Shown: positions 1 to 9,818 of the stretch, in pieces
How positions within the stretch are numbered: the stretch's first letter is position 1
How the letters are laid out: the number at the start of each line of letters is the position of its first letter
NCBI GenBank assembly: GCA_021740825.1
Contig: JAIOZA010000003.1
Coordinates: 62,001 to 126,000 of the forward strand
From: Bacteroidia bacterium
GTDB lineage: Bacteria > Bacteroidota > Bacteroidia > B-17B0 > Aurantibacillaceae
Length of the DNA stretch: 64,000 nucleotides
Reading direction: 5' to 3'
Translations under genes and position numbers: made by a program
Notes under the pieces: model-generated
Seen by the model: only the letters and a program-made list of their open reading frames with translations
Told to the model about the DNA's origin: nothing
Database searches by the model: none

Positions 1-1322
1 GTTGGATTCCAAGTGGAGGAACTACGGCAGGCGTAACTAATTTATCTGCTGGTAGTAATTCGGTTTTAGTAACCGATGCAAATGGTTGCATAGCATTGGC
101 AACTACAAATATTTCTTCAACTGCTGGTCCTACTGTTGCAATTTCATCGCAAGCGAATGTAACTTGTTTTGGAGCAAACACAGGGACTGCAACAATTAAT
201 ACTTCAGGAGGCACGGCACCTTATTCCTATACTTGGACACCTGGAAATTTAAGCAGTGCTGCTCAAACTTCTTTATCATCTGGAATATATACAATTAATG
301 TAGCAGATGTCAACCAGTGTGCTGGCGCGGCAACACTAACTATTTCTCAACCAACTTCAGCCCTAACAGCTATTATCTCCTCAACTTCAGCAACTGGTTG
401 TGGCACTAGTACAGGTGGTGCAACCGTATCTGCTACTGGTGGAACACCAGGTTATACTTACAGTTGGACTCCAAGTGGCGGGACTACTGCAAGTGTTGCA
501 AATTTATCCACCGGAAGCAATTCGGTAACCGTTATAGATAATAACGGATGTTCGATTATGGTGATAGCAACTATTATTACAGCATCTGGTCCAACATTAT
601 CTGTACTTTCTCAAACAAATATATTGTGTAATAATGATGCAACAGGTTTAGCCACAATAAATGCTAATGGCGGCTTAGCTCCTTATACTTATTCATGGGT
701 GCCAACTGGCGGCAATAGTAATTCTGCATCGGGTTTAACAGCTGGAGATTACACAATAACAGTTACAGATGCCTCGCAATGTGAAAGTTTAATTAATTTA
801 ACTATTACTGAAGCTCTACCGATATCATTTACATTATCTTCATCGCCCGCTTTATGCGGAAATGTTGGTGGATCGGCAACTGTAACTGCAACTGGTGGGG
901 TTGCTCCATTAACTATTTTATGGGCTGATGGCAGCAGCAATGCTACAATCGGTAATTTAACAGCAGGATCATATTTTGTAACTATTACAGATGCTAACAA
1001 TTGTTCCGAATCAGGTAATGTGGTTGTTGAATTATTATCAACGCAAACAATTAATGGAACGCCTTGCATTATTGAAATTCCAAATATTATTACACCTAAT
1101 AATGATAATGTGAATGACTTTTTTAAAATTAAGAATTTAGAATATTTTCCTAATACTTCTGTGAGTATTTTTAATCGATGGGGAACAAAACTATATGAGA
1201 ATGCTAATTATAAAAACGAATGGAACGCTGATGGCATTTCGGATGGAACTTACTTTTATATAATTACCGTTACAAAAGATCAGCAGTACAAAGGTTATGT
1301 TACTGTATTTAGAACTAACTAA
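1..1322 (+). CDS. SprB-repeat surface protein, T9SS type B sorting domain (5' truncated by window)
   Basis: The frame is open from base 3 to the stop at 1320-1322, so about 440 codons of a longer gene are present and its start lies before the window. Seen: four complete and one partial module of roughly 75-80 residues, each with a GG..PY.Y.W segment and ending in a G.Y...V.D...C segment, as in SprB-type adhesin repeats. The last 85 or so residues (ITPNNDNVNDFF, then FNRWGTKLYE and DGTYFYIITV) match the gliding-motility-associated C-terminal domain, a type B sorting signal. Known: such proteins are exported by T9SS and retained at the surface. Inference: a large Ser/Thr-rich adhesin or matrix protein. 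The N-terminus and total length are unknown. Confidence 0.9.
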   Translation, partial: WIPSGGTTAGVTNLSAGSNSVLVTDANGCIALATTNISSTAGPTVAISSQANVTCFGANTGTATINTSGGTAPYSYTWTPGNLSSAAQTSLSSGIYTINVADVNQCAGAATLTISQPTSALTAIISSTSATGCGTSTGGATVSATGGTPGYTYSWTPSGGTTASVANLSTGSNSVTVIDNNGCSIMVIATIITASGPTLSVLSQTNILCNNDATGLATINANGGLAPYTYSWVPTGGNSNSASGLTAGDYTITVTDASQCESLINLTITEALPISFTLSSSPALCGNVGGSATVTATGGVAPLTILWADGSSNATIGNLTAGSYFVTITDANNCSESGNVVVELLSTQTINGTPCIIEIPNIITPNNDNVNDFFKIKNLEYFPNTSVSIFNRWGTKLYENANYKNEWNADGISDGTYFYIITVTKDQQYKGYVTVFRTN

Positions 1323-1359
1323 AACAGAAAAACGCAGCGATTGTTCCTCATGATAACGG

Positions 1360-1800
1360 CTACCTTTTAGATTGAAAAAAATCTTTTAATATTTTTGAGC
1401 ACTCATTTTCTAACACTCCTTTTATAACTGTTGTTTTGGGATGAAGGATAGTTTGATTTATTTTACTAAATCCTTTTTTTTCATCACTAGCGCCATAAAT
1501 AATTTTAGTGATATGACTCCAGTGAAGCGCTCCCGCACACATTAAACAAGGTTCTAAGGTTACGTATAGGGTGCAATCATTTAAGTACTTACCGCCAATT
1601 GCATTTGCAGCAGAAGTTATGGCTTGCATTTCAGCATGAGCGGTCACGTCAATTAATCGCTCGGTAAAATTATGAGCCCTTGCAATTATTTTTTTGTCAG
1701 CAACAATTACTGCACCAACAGGAACTTCGTCTGCATCAAAAGCTTTGCGAGCTTCTTTCAACGCTTCGTTCATAAAATAATCATCAGAGTATAATTCCAC
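1360..1800 (-). CDS. tadA: tRNA-specific adenosine deaminase TadA
   Basis: Predicted to deaminate adenosine 34 to inosine in the anticodon of tRNA-Arg(ACG), in the cytoplasm. Of 146 residues, the cytidine-deaminase-fold zinc site is complete: His55-Ala-Glu57 (HAE) supplies one ligand and the proton shuttle, and Pro84-Cys85-x-x-Cys88 supplies the other two ligands. The DEVPVGAVIV segment near residue 25 is typical of the family. The start is GTG at 1798-1800, whose first G is also the last base of the gltX stop TAG. The one-base overlap implies translational coupling with gltX upstream. The GTG start gives the usual family N-terminus; the next ATG (Met10) would remove the first helix. Confidence 0.95.
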   Translation of the reverse strand: MELYSDDYFMNEALKEARKAFDADEVPVGAVIVADKKIIARAHNFTERLIDVTAHAEMQAITSAANAIGGKYLNDCTLYVTLEPCLMCAGALHWSHITKIIYGASDEKKGFSKINQTILHPKTTVIKGVLENECSKILKDFFQSKR

Positions 1801-3320
1801 TATGATAAAGTAGTTAAAGCATTTTTTAATCTTGTAAGCACTTCTTCTTTACCTAGCAATGCTAACATGTCAAATAGCTGAGCGCCGCCTGCAACACCGG
1901 TAGTTAATACTCTTACTAATTGCATGTCTATTTTCCCTAATTCAGGTTCCGCAGCTGCAAATAAATCATGGATACTTGTTGTTGACCAAGATTCTAATGA
2001 ATTTAATTTTTCGCTTAATTTTGTATAAGTAGCTTTTGAATTTTCATTCCATTTTTTAGCCAATACTTTTTCATCGTACTGCGTTGGAGCAATAAAAAAG
2101 TAAGAACCTAAATCATAAAATTCAGTCACAAAATGTGCTTTTTCTTTTACTAATCTGCAAAATTCCTGAACAAAAGCTCTATCTTTTGTTATGCCTTTTC
2201 CTTCTAGTAAAGGAGTTACAGATGCCGCTAGTTGCTCATCTGTTTGCATTCTTAAATATTGTTGGTTAAACCATTTTGTTTTTTCAGGATCAAATTTCGC
2301 TCCTGATTTATTCACTCGTTCAAATGAAAAATTTGCAATTAACTCTTCTTTACTCATAATTTCGCGATTATCGCCCGGATTCCAGCCTAACAACGCTAAC
2401 ATATTAATGAATGCATCTGCTGTAAAACCAGATTCTTTATAGCCAATATAACTTTCTCCTGTTCGCTCATCATGCCAGTTAATTGGAAACATTGGCAAGC
2501 CAGATTTATCACGTTTAGATAATTTTCCGTTTCCATCTGGCTTCAAAATTAATGGCAAGTGTGCCAATTTTGGCATATCATTCTCTAATCCTAAATAACG
2601 ATAAATTAAGATATGTGATGGAGCGCTTGGTAACCACTCTTCACCACGCACTGCATGAGAAATTTTCATTTCAATATCATCCACAATATGCGCTAAATGA
2701 TAGGTTGGCATTCCATCTGATTTTAATAAAACCTTATCATCTACCTGACTTGAGTTTACAGTTACCCATCCGCGAATGATGTCATGAAAACGGATTTCTT
2801 CGTTGCGAGGAACTTTTAAACGAACAACATAGGGAGCACCTTCATCCATTAATTTTTTAACCTCATCTTCGGGCAATGTTAACGAATTACGCATGTTTTG
2901 ACGAGTGATGGCGTTGTACTGAGGAGCAACAACTTTAGCTGCTTCCAAACGCTTACGCATTTCATCTAACTCTTCTGAAGTATCAAATGCAACATAGGCA
3001 TGACCTGATGCAATTAATTGGTCTGAATATTTTTTATAAATACCTAAGTCTTTTCTCTCGCTTTGACGGTAAGGCGCATAGGGACCGTCACCAAAACCTA
3101 CACCTTCGTTTGGTTCAATGCCGCACCATTTCAGTGCATTAATAATATACTCTTCAGCACCATTTACATAACGAGTTTGATCTGTATCTTCAATACGTAA
3201 CACAAAATCGCCTCCGTGTTTTTTAGCAAATAAGTAACTAAATAAAGCAGTACGAACACCACCCATATGCAAGCCACCGGTGGGACTTGGCGCAAAACGT
3301 AATCGGACTTTTTTTTCCAT
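1800..3320 (-). CDS. gltX: glutamate--tRNA ligase
   Basis: Class I aminoacyl-tRNA synthetase charging tRNA-Glu, cytoplasmic. Seen: RFAPSPTGGLHMGGVRTALF near the N-terminus with the HIGH-type signature (HMGG), IEDTDQTR next to it, and the KMSKS-type loop as KLSKRDKS. The start chosen here is the ATG at 3318-3320, giving 506 residues, a normal length. An in-frame codon at 3329 lies inside a promoter -7 element (3327-3334), so it cannot belong to the mRNA made from that promoter. tadA follows with a one-base overlap. I cannot tell from the sequence whether the enzyme also mischarges tRNA-Gln. Confidence 0.97.
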   Translation of the reverse strand: MEKKVRLRFAPSPTGGLHMGGVRTALFSYLFAKKHGGDFVLRIEDTDQTRYVNGAEEYIINALKWCGIEPNEGVGFGDGPYAPYRQSERKDLGIYKKYSDQLIASGHAYVAFDTSEELDEMRKRLEAAKVVAPQYNAITRQNMRNSLTLPEDEVKKLMDEGAPYVVRLKVPRNEEIRFHDIIRGWVTVNSSQVDDKVLLKSDGMPTYHLAHIVDDIEMKISHAVRGEEWLPSAPSHILIYRYLGLENDMPKLAHLPLILKPDGNGKLSKRDKSGLPMFPINWHDERTGESYIGYKESGFTADAFINMLALLGWNPGDNREIMSKEELIANFSFERVNKSGAKFDPEKTKWFNQQYLRMQTDEQLAASVTPLLEGKGITKDRAFVQEFCRLVKEKAHFVTEFYDLGSYFFIAPTQYDEKVLAKKWNENSKATYTKLSEKLNSLESWSTTSIHDLFAAAEPELGKIDMQLVRVLTTGVAGGAQLFDMLALLGKEEVLTRLKNALTTLS

Positions 3321-3326
3321 AGAGGG

Positions 3327-3334
3327 CAAAGATA
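3327..3334 (-). promoter_or_regulatory. Bacteroidota -7 promoter element for gltX-tadA
   Basis: On the minus strand this reads TATCTTTG, a full match to the TAnnTTTG -7 consensus. The gltX ATG begins six bases after its last G, so the predicted transcript starts almost at the start codon. Confidence 0.7.
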
Positions 3335-3407
3335 AATATAAAATTTAAACTGTTTTTAATAAAAAATGCGCTTTTGAAAACCACTAATACATTACGATAA
3401 AAACTAT

Positions 3408-6400
3408 TTATCGGATGATGACCATTTTACCAATTCCTTTTTTGAAGAATGAATCTGCATCTGTTTGATTTTTTTCTATGCTTTGTCCATTATGACGGGT
3501 AATTACTCGGTATAGATAAACTCCGTTTGCTAATTTATCACCAAATTCATCTTTACCATCCCAAGCATATTCTGTAATATTTCGTCCAATATGTAAATTA
3601 CCTAATTCATCTTTTTTGATTTCTTTCACTACTTTGCCAGTAATAGTCATAATTTGAATAGTGAAAATATCTGGAATTTCACTACCTGTTAATGTAAATA
3701 CAAATTTTGTGGATGTGCTAAACGGATTAGGATAATTTAATACTTCGGTAACGGTTTGCTTATTGATGATTTCAAATTGAATAGTATAATCTACACTACC
3801 GGAAACATTACTGCTTCTGTCGGAAGCTTGGACAATTAGATGGTATTTTCCGTCATCGGCAAATTCTGGTTTCCATTCTATTTTGCAAGAATTACTGGGC
3901 AATTGAGCTGGCGTAAATTGCAGTGCATTCCCAAAAAATATCCGTTTTTCCGTTGCTTGATTTGGGTATTTAATAAATACTTTAAAATCATTCGTATCAT
4001 TTAAGGCTAAAAATCTATTTTCATCCTTTACTGTTACTAATACATGAGGTTTTGACGATACAATGTCTCCATTTAAAATATGTGTTCCATCAAAAGTTAC
4101 ATCCAATAACGGATTGATGTTATCTTTACTAACATTAAAACTGACACGAGCTACATTATTAAAATGGTATTGTTCTAATTGATATTTTGAATTCACTTCA
4201 GGATTAACATCAATCCATAAATAATTTTGACCGGGATAATTTAAACTATTAAATTTTATTGTGTCAATAATAATTTGATTTGGAATAAACGGATTAGCTT
4301 TTAGTTTTTGAGGTAAAGGATGAATCGTCCTATTTACATCTTCAATCCAATAAGTAACAACTAAACTATCATTAAAAGGTAATTGACCTATATTTTCTAT
4401 TGGTAAACGAACAATTAAATTATCACCTTCTTGCAAGGCCTGTACCGTTGAGTTATTTGAATAACCTTGTAGCGGATTAATAGCACATTCGGGAATTGGA
4501 TCATAATACACTTGCCATTTTTTAAGTTGCGGTGCAACATGAAAGGTATTATCTTCCATCAGTGCTACCAATTTTATTTGCGGATAAATTGAAGCATCTA
4601 CATAATTATATAAATCTAAAATATCGAAATTATTTAGGTAAAACGTATTTGGCACAGTATCAATTGAGCCATTAGTTTTAATTCTAACAATTTTAAGAGC
4701 AATACTATCATTTGCTGCAAAAGCATCATACTTCCAATGTAAACTATTCCATTTAAATGCAGGTCCAATTATTTCGGAAGCAATATATCCTTTATTCCAT
4801 TTAGTAATAATATTGCTACTTAGTTCAATTTTGCTAGATGTAGATGCGCCTATAATTTCCTGACCACAACCAGGAAATGGAACGTTTCGTTTTTTTCCAA
4901 AAATAATTAAGGGGACACTATCACCAACAGTGCTAATACTATATCCTCCAAAATTTTTAAATTCTTGCTGCAGCGCAGTACCAAAAATTGAAGAGTGATG
5001 CGTATTACTGCTGTATGCTAAAATGTAATTATTTACATCGACATTATTTAAAAAAGTCGTTAAATCAGTTTGCCAATTTGGATTAGCACCGCAATATGAA
5101 TTTGGACCAAAATCAAAAGAGGCTCTATTTTCATTCGCAAAGGCTAAGCAGTTATTATTAGGGGCAAAACCAGCAATTGCAACAGATGACGTAAAGGCGC
5201 TTGCCGATACAGAATCAAAAACGGCTATTGACCAACCATCGTTCGTATTGTAATTATAATTAGACATTACCTGTGCATTTATTGAATATTGTATGCCATA
5301 TAAATCTGAACTTTTGTATTCATTTTTACAATTTATACTTACCGTATTATTTTGAAAATTAAATTTTCGTTGCGGTTTGTCATAATTTACAAATTGGTAT
5401 GTGTCATTTTTAAATTGATGAAAATGAGATTGTCCCCATCCGTTTTTATCACTATATACTTGAAAAGAACTTTCCCTCCAATTTGTTCGGTCTGTTGTTA
5501 AAACAGAATCTTTGGCTATTCTCCAGAAATAAACAGTACTATCTGCAAATGGTAAGTTAACAGTCCATTTAATAACGCCGCCCGAACTTGTTATAGTGGT
5601 TGAATTTATTGGATTTGTAAATGTGTCATTTGTATCTAACTGAATTTTGTAATTGGTAGATAATGCAAATGGATCTGCAGTTGTTGCCTTTAAAGTAATT
5701 TGCGAAGTATTTGGTATTATGGCGTACTTATAAGGAAATACAGGCACAACATCTCCGCCAGGTATAAATAAATCAACAAAACCATTGGTTGTATTATTTA
5801 ATTCATAGAGTTCATCAATTTCGGTGAATGCATCAATAAATACTCTAAATTGATTTAATCCAATATATTTTGAACCCTCTTTTTTTATAAAAAAACTTAA
5901 AGTGTCTGCGTTAAAAGGCGCTTTAATTCTTCTAAAATAGACCGATGAATCTCCGTTTGGAAAATAATGTTGCACTCTCACAATAAATGTATCATTTATA
6001 GCTTTTGCATTATTTTTAATAACGATGTTAATCCCAATTGAATCTAAATATGAACTCGTATTAAAATAAACACTCGAATTTTTTATTTCATAATCTGGTT
6101 TAGCAAAGGCGTTTAATTTAATTGAAGGATCGCCCTCTAAAGTAATTTCTAAATTTGTAATATCTTGGAATTGATTTAGTCCTGATGTTTTGTTACAACT
6201 ATTTTTTAAAGCGTCTCCTATTCCTTTATAGTAGGTTTCGTAAGCTAAAGATTTATAAATTCCTTCTGTAAAATTAAGCAACGTACTAACAAGGCCAGAG
6301 GATGACGAAGCGATAAAGCCAATGCTCCCTTTTTTATCAAATAAAGTAAAATTCTCGCTTGCACTAATTGTATTTGGGGTATGAATATCGCCCGAATAGC

Positions 6401-8429
6401 AGGAGTTTGCTATAAATAAAGGATACTTTCCTTGGTTATTATAAATTGATGGATCATCTATTGCTTGATCAAAACCAGTAACTGAGCCATGACCAAAAAA
6501 AGTAATGACGGAGGCTCCGTAGTTTATTAATTTTTCTATTGAATCACTAACGTTAATTTGTATTGGTGATGTTGTAGTTTTTGCAAAACTAAATACTCTT
6601 GCACCATATAATGTGTCTTTAATAATATTGCCAAACGATTCTAAATAAGATTTAAATGCTTGTTGCTGCCCTAAATCAGCGCCACCGCTAAAATGCAAGA
6701 TGCGTTTATGCCAATCTGCCGGTGGATTTTGTGCAAGACCTTGTTCGTGCTCTTTTACTTTTTCTAAATAATTTGTTACTTGAGTTGCATTAGTTGCAGA
6801 TAGCCGTCCTACAGGAATAAATGGGGTAATTGAATTTGAACCGCGAATTCCGGTGGTAAATAAATTATCAGAGGATGGATTTCCCATGGTTGGTATTTTG
6901 CAATTAATCCAATTAATACTATTATTTTTTACTTGACTATTTTTAATAGATTTTCCAATCAGCAACAAATATTTCGGCGGAGAAGGCAAACTATCGCTTA
7001 AAAATTTACAGAAATTTTTTATTGCTATTGGATTTTTTGCATTTCCGTAAGCAAATTGATCATATAAATCGTCGATGTCAGCAATTATAACATGATTAGA
7101 GCCACCGGCAGCACTTTCTCTGTAAACTTTATAATCATTTGAAGGTGCTTGTAAACTTTTATGAGTAATAATTACAAAAGCAGAATCTGTATTTGTTGTT
7201 TTATAATTTGTAAAAAAACCTGTTTGATTTACTGGTTGTAACACGCTTACCGTTTTTATATTAGCCGTTGTAGTTAGAAAACATTTTTTTTGATTTGATG
7301 CATTTGGAATCAACGCTTTAACCGTGTTGCCTGCTGTGTTGGTAGAAATGTATTTATGATTTGTTAAATCATAAAATAAAATTTGAGAACTGCCAACGTT
7401 TACATTTTGAATTTCTAAAAATGTCTTTAATGAAACAGGATTATCATTAACAAAAAATAATTGTTCGTTGGTATTTAAAAAATCGGGCTTTTGAGGATAT
7501 TTTAAATATATATAATGAATATTAGTAGAGTTGTTTAAAGATAAAAATAATGGATTGCTAACACTATTAACTCTAACCACTGAATTATCTTGGAGTTTAT
7601 CAGATGTGATTTGTTTTTCAATACAAAGCTGACTGTAGCCCGAGAACGTTGTATCATTTAAAGTGCCATAAGTATTCAAATTATCAAGGTAGTCAAGTTT
7701 AACTTGATGGTCATAATTTATACCAGAAATGAATGCAGAAGATGTACCGGAAAAACTTGTTTTTATATATACCGGCAAGGAGGACGATGGAAAAACATTT
7801 AAATTTCCAAAACTTGATTGAACATTGCCGCCATTATTTATACTTATTCCATAACCCTCACCAACTACATATCTTGGATCGGATAACACGCTTAAAACTG
7901 TATTACCCATAGAATAGGAGTTAACAAATGCATTTACTTTTTCTGTATAAAAATAATTTGTAGGCGTATAATTCGCGAAATTAACATCTGTTTCTGCCGC
8001 TGCTCTTCTATTATTGAGAGAGGTATTCCAAGTAATAAAAGCGTAATTAGTATCATTAAACAGGGCAATGTAAGGATTAGGCATTTTAGTTATACCTTCG
8101 TAGGCTAAAGAATCAAAACTGGCATTATTTTTTTCTGCATAAAATTCAATAAAATCAGTTGTATTAAACACATTATCTGCTTCGCCATCTACTCTTATAT
8201 ACTGCTCCTCTCCTTTTATAAAAATTTGAAAGTTTTTGGGATTGATAGTAGATATTGGAATACCGGCAGTAAGTAGTGCAGAATAATTAATTCTATAAAT
8301 TCCAGTTTGAGGAATACTTATGCGGTAGTGTTTTTGGGAATAAGTAATCCATTCATTACCATACTTTTGAGCAATGACACTATTATTTAGATAAGATAAA
8401 AAAAATAAAACGAATAAACGATTTATCAT
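3408..8429 (-). CDS. porU: type IX secretion system sortase, long PorU form (C25 peptidase fold)
   Basis: Predicted outer-surface sortase that removes the C-terminal sorting domain of T9SS cargo and attaches the cargo to the cell surface. Seen: an N-terminal signal peptide ending near VIAQ, and a gingipain-like (C25) catalytic domain with His647 in FFGHGS and Cys677 in ANSCYSG, thirty residues apart as expected for the dyad. Long beta-rich regions follow, then a C-terminal segment (YPNPFSTST, DGKDEFGDKL, GVYLYRVIT) resembling the FlgD-like fold of sorting domains. At 1673 residues it is much longer than Porphyromonas PorU (about 1,160), matching the long form seen in other Bacteroidota. It overlaps porV by ATGA (8426-8429), so the pair is probably one operon. 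Whether it is the cell's only PorU cannot be judged here. Confidence 0.88.
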   Translation of the reverse strand: MINRLFVLFFLSYLNNSVIAQKYGNEWITYSQKHYRISIPQTGIYRINYSALLTAGIPISTINPKNFQIFIKGEEQYIRVDGEADNVFNTTDFIEFYAEKNNASFDSLAYEGITKMPNPYIALFNDTNYAFITWNTSLNNRRAAAETDVNFANYTPTNYFYTEKVNAFVNSYSMGNTVLSVLSDPRYVVGEGYGISINNGGNVQSSFGNLNVFPSSSLPVYIKTSFSGTSSAFISGINYDHQVKLDYLDNLNTYGTLNDTTFSGYSQLCIEKQITSDKLQDNSVVRVNSVSNPLFLSLNNSTNIHYIYLKYPQKPDFLNTNEQLFFVNDNPVSLKTFLEIQNVNVGSSQILFYDLTNHKYISTNTAGNTVKALIPNASNQKKCFLTTTANIKTVSVLQPVNQTGFFTNYKTTNTDSAFVIITHKSLQAPSNDYKVYRESAAGGSNHVIIADIDDLYDQFAYGNAKNPIAIKNFCKFLSDSLPSPPKYLLLIGKSIKNSQVKNNSINWINCKIPTMGNPSSDNLFTTGIRGSNSITPFIPVGRLSATNATQVTNYLEKVKEHEQGLAQNPPADWHKRILHFSGGADLGQQQAFKSYLESFGNIIKDTLYGARVFSFAKTTTSPIQINVSDSIEKLINYGASVITFFGHGSVTGFDQAIDDPSIYNNQGKYPLFIANSCYSGDIHTPNTISASENFTLFDKKGSIGFIASSSSGLVSTLLNFTEGIYKSLAYETYYKGIGDALKNSCNKTSGLNQFQDITNLEITLEGDPSIKLNAFAKPDYEIKNSSVYFNTSSYLDSIGINIVIKNNAKAINDTFIVRVQHYFPNGDSSVYFRRIKAPFNADTLSFFIKKEGSKYIGLNQFRVFIDAFTEIDELYELNNTTNGFVDLFIPGGDVVPVFPYKYAIIPNTSQITLKATTADPFALSTNYKIQLDTNDTFTNPINSTTITSSGGVIKWTVNLPFADSTVYFWRIAKDSVLTTDRTNWRESSFQVYSDKNGWGQSHFHQFKNDTYQFVNYDKPQRKFNFQNNTVSINCKNEYKSSDLYGIQYSINAQVMSNYNYNTNDGWSIAVFDSVSASAFTSSVAIAGFAPNNNCLAFANENRASFDFGPNSYCGANPNWQTDLTTFLNNVDVNNYILAYSSNTHHSSIFGTALQQEFKNFGGYSISTVGDSVPLIIFGKKRNVPFPGCGQEIIGASTSSKIELSSNIITKWNKGYIASEIIGPAFKWNSLHWKYDAFAANDSIALKIVRIKTNGSIDTVPNTFYLNNFDILDLYNYVDASIYPQIKLVALMEDNTFHVAPQLKKWQVYYDPIPECAINPLQGYSNNSTVQALQEGDNLIVRLPIENIGQLPFNDSLVVTYWIEDVNRTIHPLPQKLKANPFIPNQIIIDTIKFNSLNYPGQNYLWIDVNPEVNSKYQLEQYHFNNVARVSFNVSKDNINPLLDVTFDGTHILNGDIVSSKPHVLVTVKDENRFLALNDTNDFKVFIKYPNQATEKRIFFGNALQFTPAQLPSNSCKIEWKPEFADDGKYHLIVQASDRSSNVSGSVDYTIQFEIINKQTVTEVLNYPNPFSTSTKFVFTLTGSEIPDIFTIQIMTITGKVVKEIKKDELGNLHIGRNITEYAWDGKDEFGDKLANGVYLYRVITRHNGQSIEKNQTDADSFFKKGIGKMVIIR

Positions 8430-9511
8430 TTTACTAATTTTTTATTGATGTCAATTTTTACAGTAAATATATGCGAATATAAAGATGTGGAAACGTTTCC
8501 GATATTAGTCATAGCATAATCTAAACCAAAAATTTTATATTTTATACCAACTCCAATATTTGGTTGCACGGTTGTAACGCTTGCACCTTGAATATTTGTT
8601 CCTTTTTGGATATTTCCTAAACCACTTCTTAAAAATAGTAATCCTTTGTAACCAACTTCTATCCCAAAAGCGGGCTCCATGCTCCACGCATTTGTTTTTA
8701 TGAGTGTGTTACGTTTACCATCAAACGTGTTTATTAAATTAACTTCACCTCCTATTGAAATTTTTTCTTTCCAAACATACCAGTTTCTGGTAGCACCAAT
8801 AATCAATTTGGGAGTCGTAACTTCAATAGAGTTACTTGGTATTTCGTTTCCGGTAACGGCAAATGTTTGCTTCACATCATCAGATAAGTTGTAGGTCCAG
8901 GCATTAAATGTTCCGGTGATGTCTCGTGCCATAGCAGCAAAGCGCCATTTTTTATAATCATACATCGCACCTGCATCTAAGCCAAAGCCCCAGGCCCCGG
9001 CAAAATCGCCTAATTTTCGTCTGATAATTTTTGCATTAGTACCAATTTTTAAACCTTTTATTTTAGTGATATTTCTTGCATAGGACAAAAGCACAGCCAC
9101 ATCCACCGCATTAAACGATTTTAATCGAGAATAATCCACATTACCATTTGCATCAATTAATTCTGTTGTATTGGGGATGTTATCCACACCAAAACGAATA
9201 AATGTAATTCCGGCAACGCTATTACTATCAAGGCGTTTTGAACCACCAATAAAATCATATTTAGCAATACCGGCAAAATATTCGGCATGCATTAAGCCTA
9301 CCTGTAAACTACTTTTTTGTAATTGCAAACCGGCAGGGTTCCAATATCCAGCCGTTACATCATTTACAGAAGCCACATTTGCGTTTGCCATCGATAATGC
9401 ACGTGCGCCAACCCCAACGCTTAAAAACTCATTACTGTACTTTGCAATTTGTGCAAAGCTATTAAAGCTAATTACTGTAATACATATTACAATTAAGTGT
9501 TTCATATTCAT
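8426..9511 (-). CDS. porV: PorV/PorQ-family outer-membrane protein of the type IX secretion system
   Basis: Predicted 14-strand outer-membrane barrel of the FadL-like PorV/PorQ family. In Porphyromonas and Flavobacterium, PorV carries cargo from the translocon to PorU. Seen: a signal peptide ending at about residue 20 (SFNSFAQ) and the family signature FLSVGVGARALSMANANVAS followed by WNPAGL. The rest is made of alternating beta-strand-like stretches to a short C-terminus, 361 residues in all. It is the first gene of a pair with porU, overlapping by four bases. PorQ has the same fold, but a PorU partner favours PorV. The V/Q choice is inference; family membership is clear. Confidence 0.88.
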   Translation of the reverse strand: MNMKHLIVICITVISFNSFAQIAKYSNEFLSVGVGARALSMANANVASVNDVTAGYWNPAGLQLQKSSLQVGLMHAEYFAGIAKYDFIGGSKRLDSNSVAGITFIRFGVDNIPNTTELIDANGNVDYSRLKSFNAVDVAVLLSYARNITKIKGLKIGTNAKIIRRKLGDFAGAWGFGLDAGAMYDYKKWRFAAMARDITGTFNAWTYNLSDDVKQTFAVTGNEIPSNSIEVTTPKLIIGATRNWYVWKEKISIGGEVNLINTFDGKRNTLIKTNAWSMEPAFGIEVGYKGLLFLRSGLGNIQKGTNIQGASVTTVQPNIGVGIKYKIFGLDYAMTNIGNVSTSLYSHIFTVKIDINKKLVK

Positions 9512-9581
9512 TTTAAAATTACGTAATTATTTTTTAAGTGCCAATACCTTACAGGAACGAATTTGAGCGTGAAATATTGCA

Positions 9582-9589
9582 CAAAGTTA
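9582..9589 (-). promoter_or_regulatory. possible -7 promoter element for porV-porU
   Basis: On the minus strand this reads TAACTTTG, matching TAnnTTTG, about 70 bases upstream of the porV ATG. No clear -33 TTTG lies at the right distance, so confidence is modest. Confidence 0.45.
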
Positions 9590-9818
9590 AGTAATAGTGT
9601 TATTTTTGAAATGATATTGATTCTGATTTTTTAGCGAGAATTTTTCGTCGACTACTTTCATGAAATTGGTACGATATGCCTTAGCTAAAATAATAACAGA
9701 TTACATGCATAAAGTTCAAATAAATCATTGCTTTATTATAATCACGATTTTAAGCCCAAAGGATGTAGGTTCCTATTGAAAAAATAAATAGATTTGATTA
9801 AAATTTAATAAACACATT
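9590..9818. other. intergenic stretch between divergent porV and a T9SS substrate gene
   Basis: Together with 9512-9589 this makes a gap of about 307 bases between divergent genes. Apart from the predicted porV -7 element I see no open frame, RNA gene or strong repeat in it. No full TAnnTTTG match was found for the rightward gene. Confidence 0.6.
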
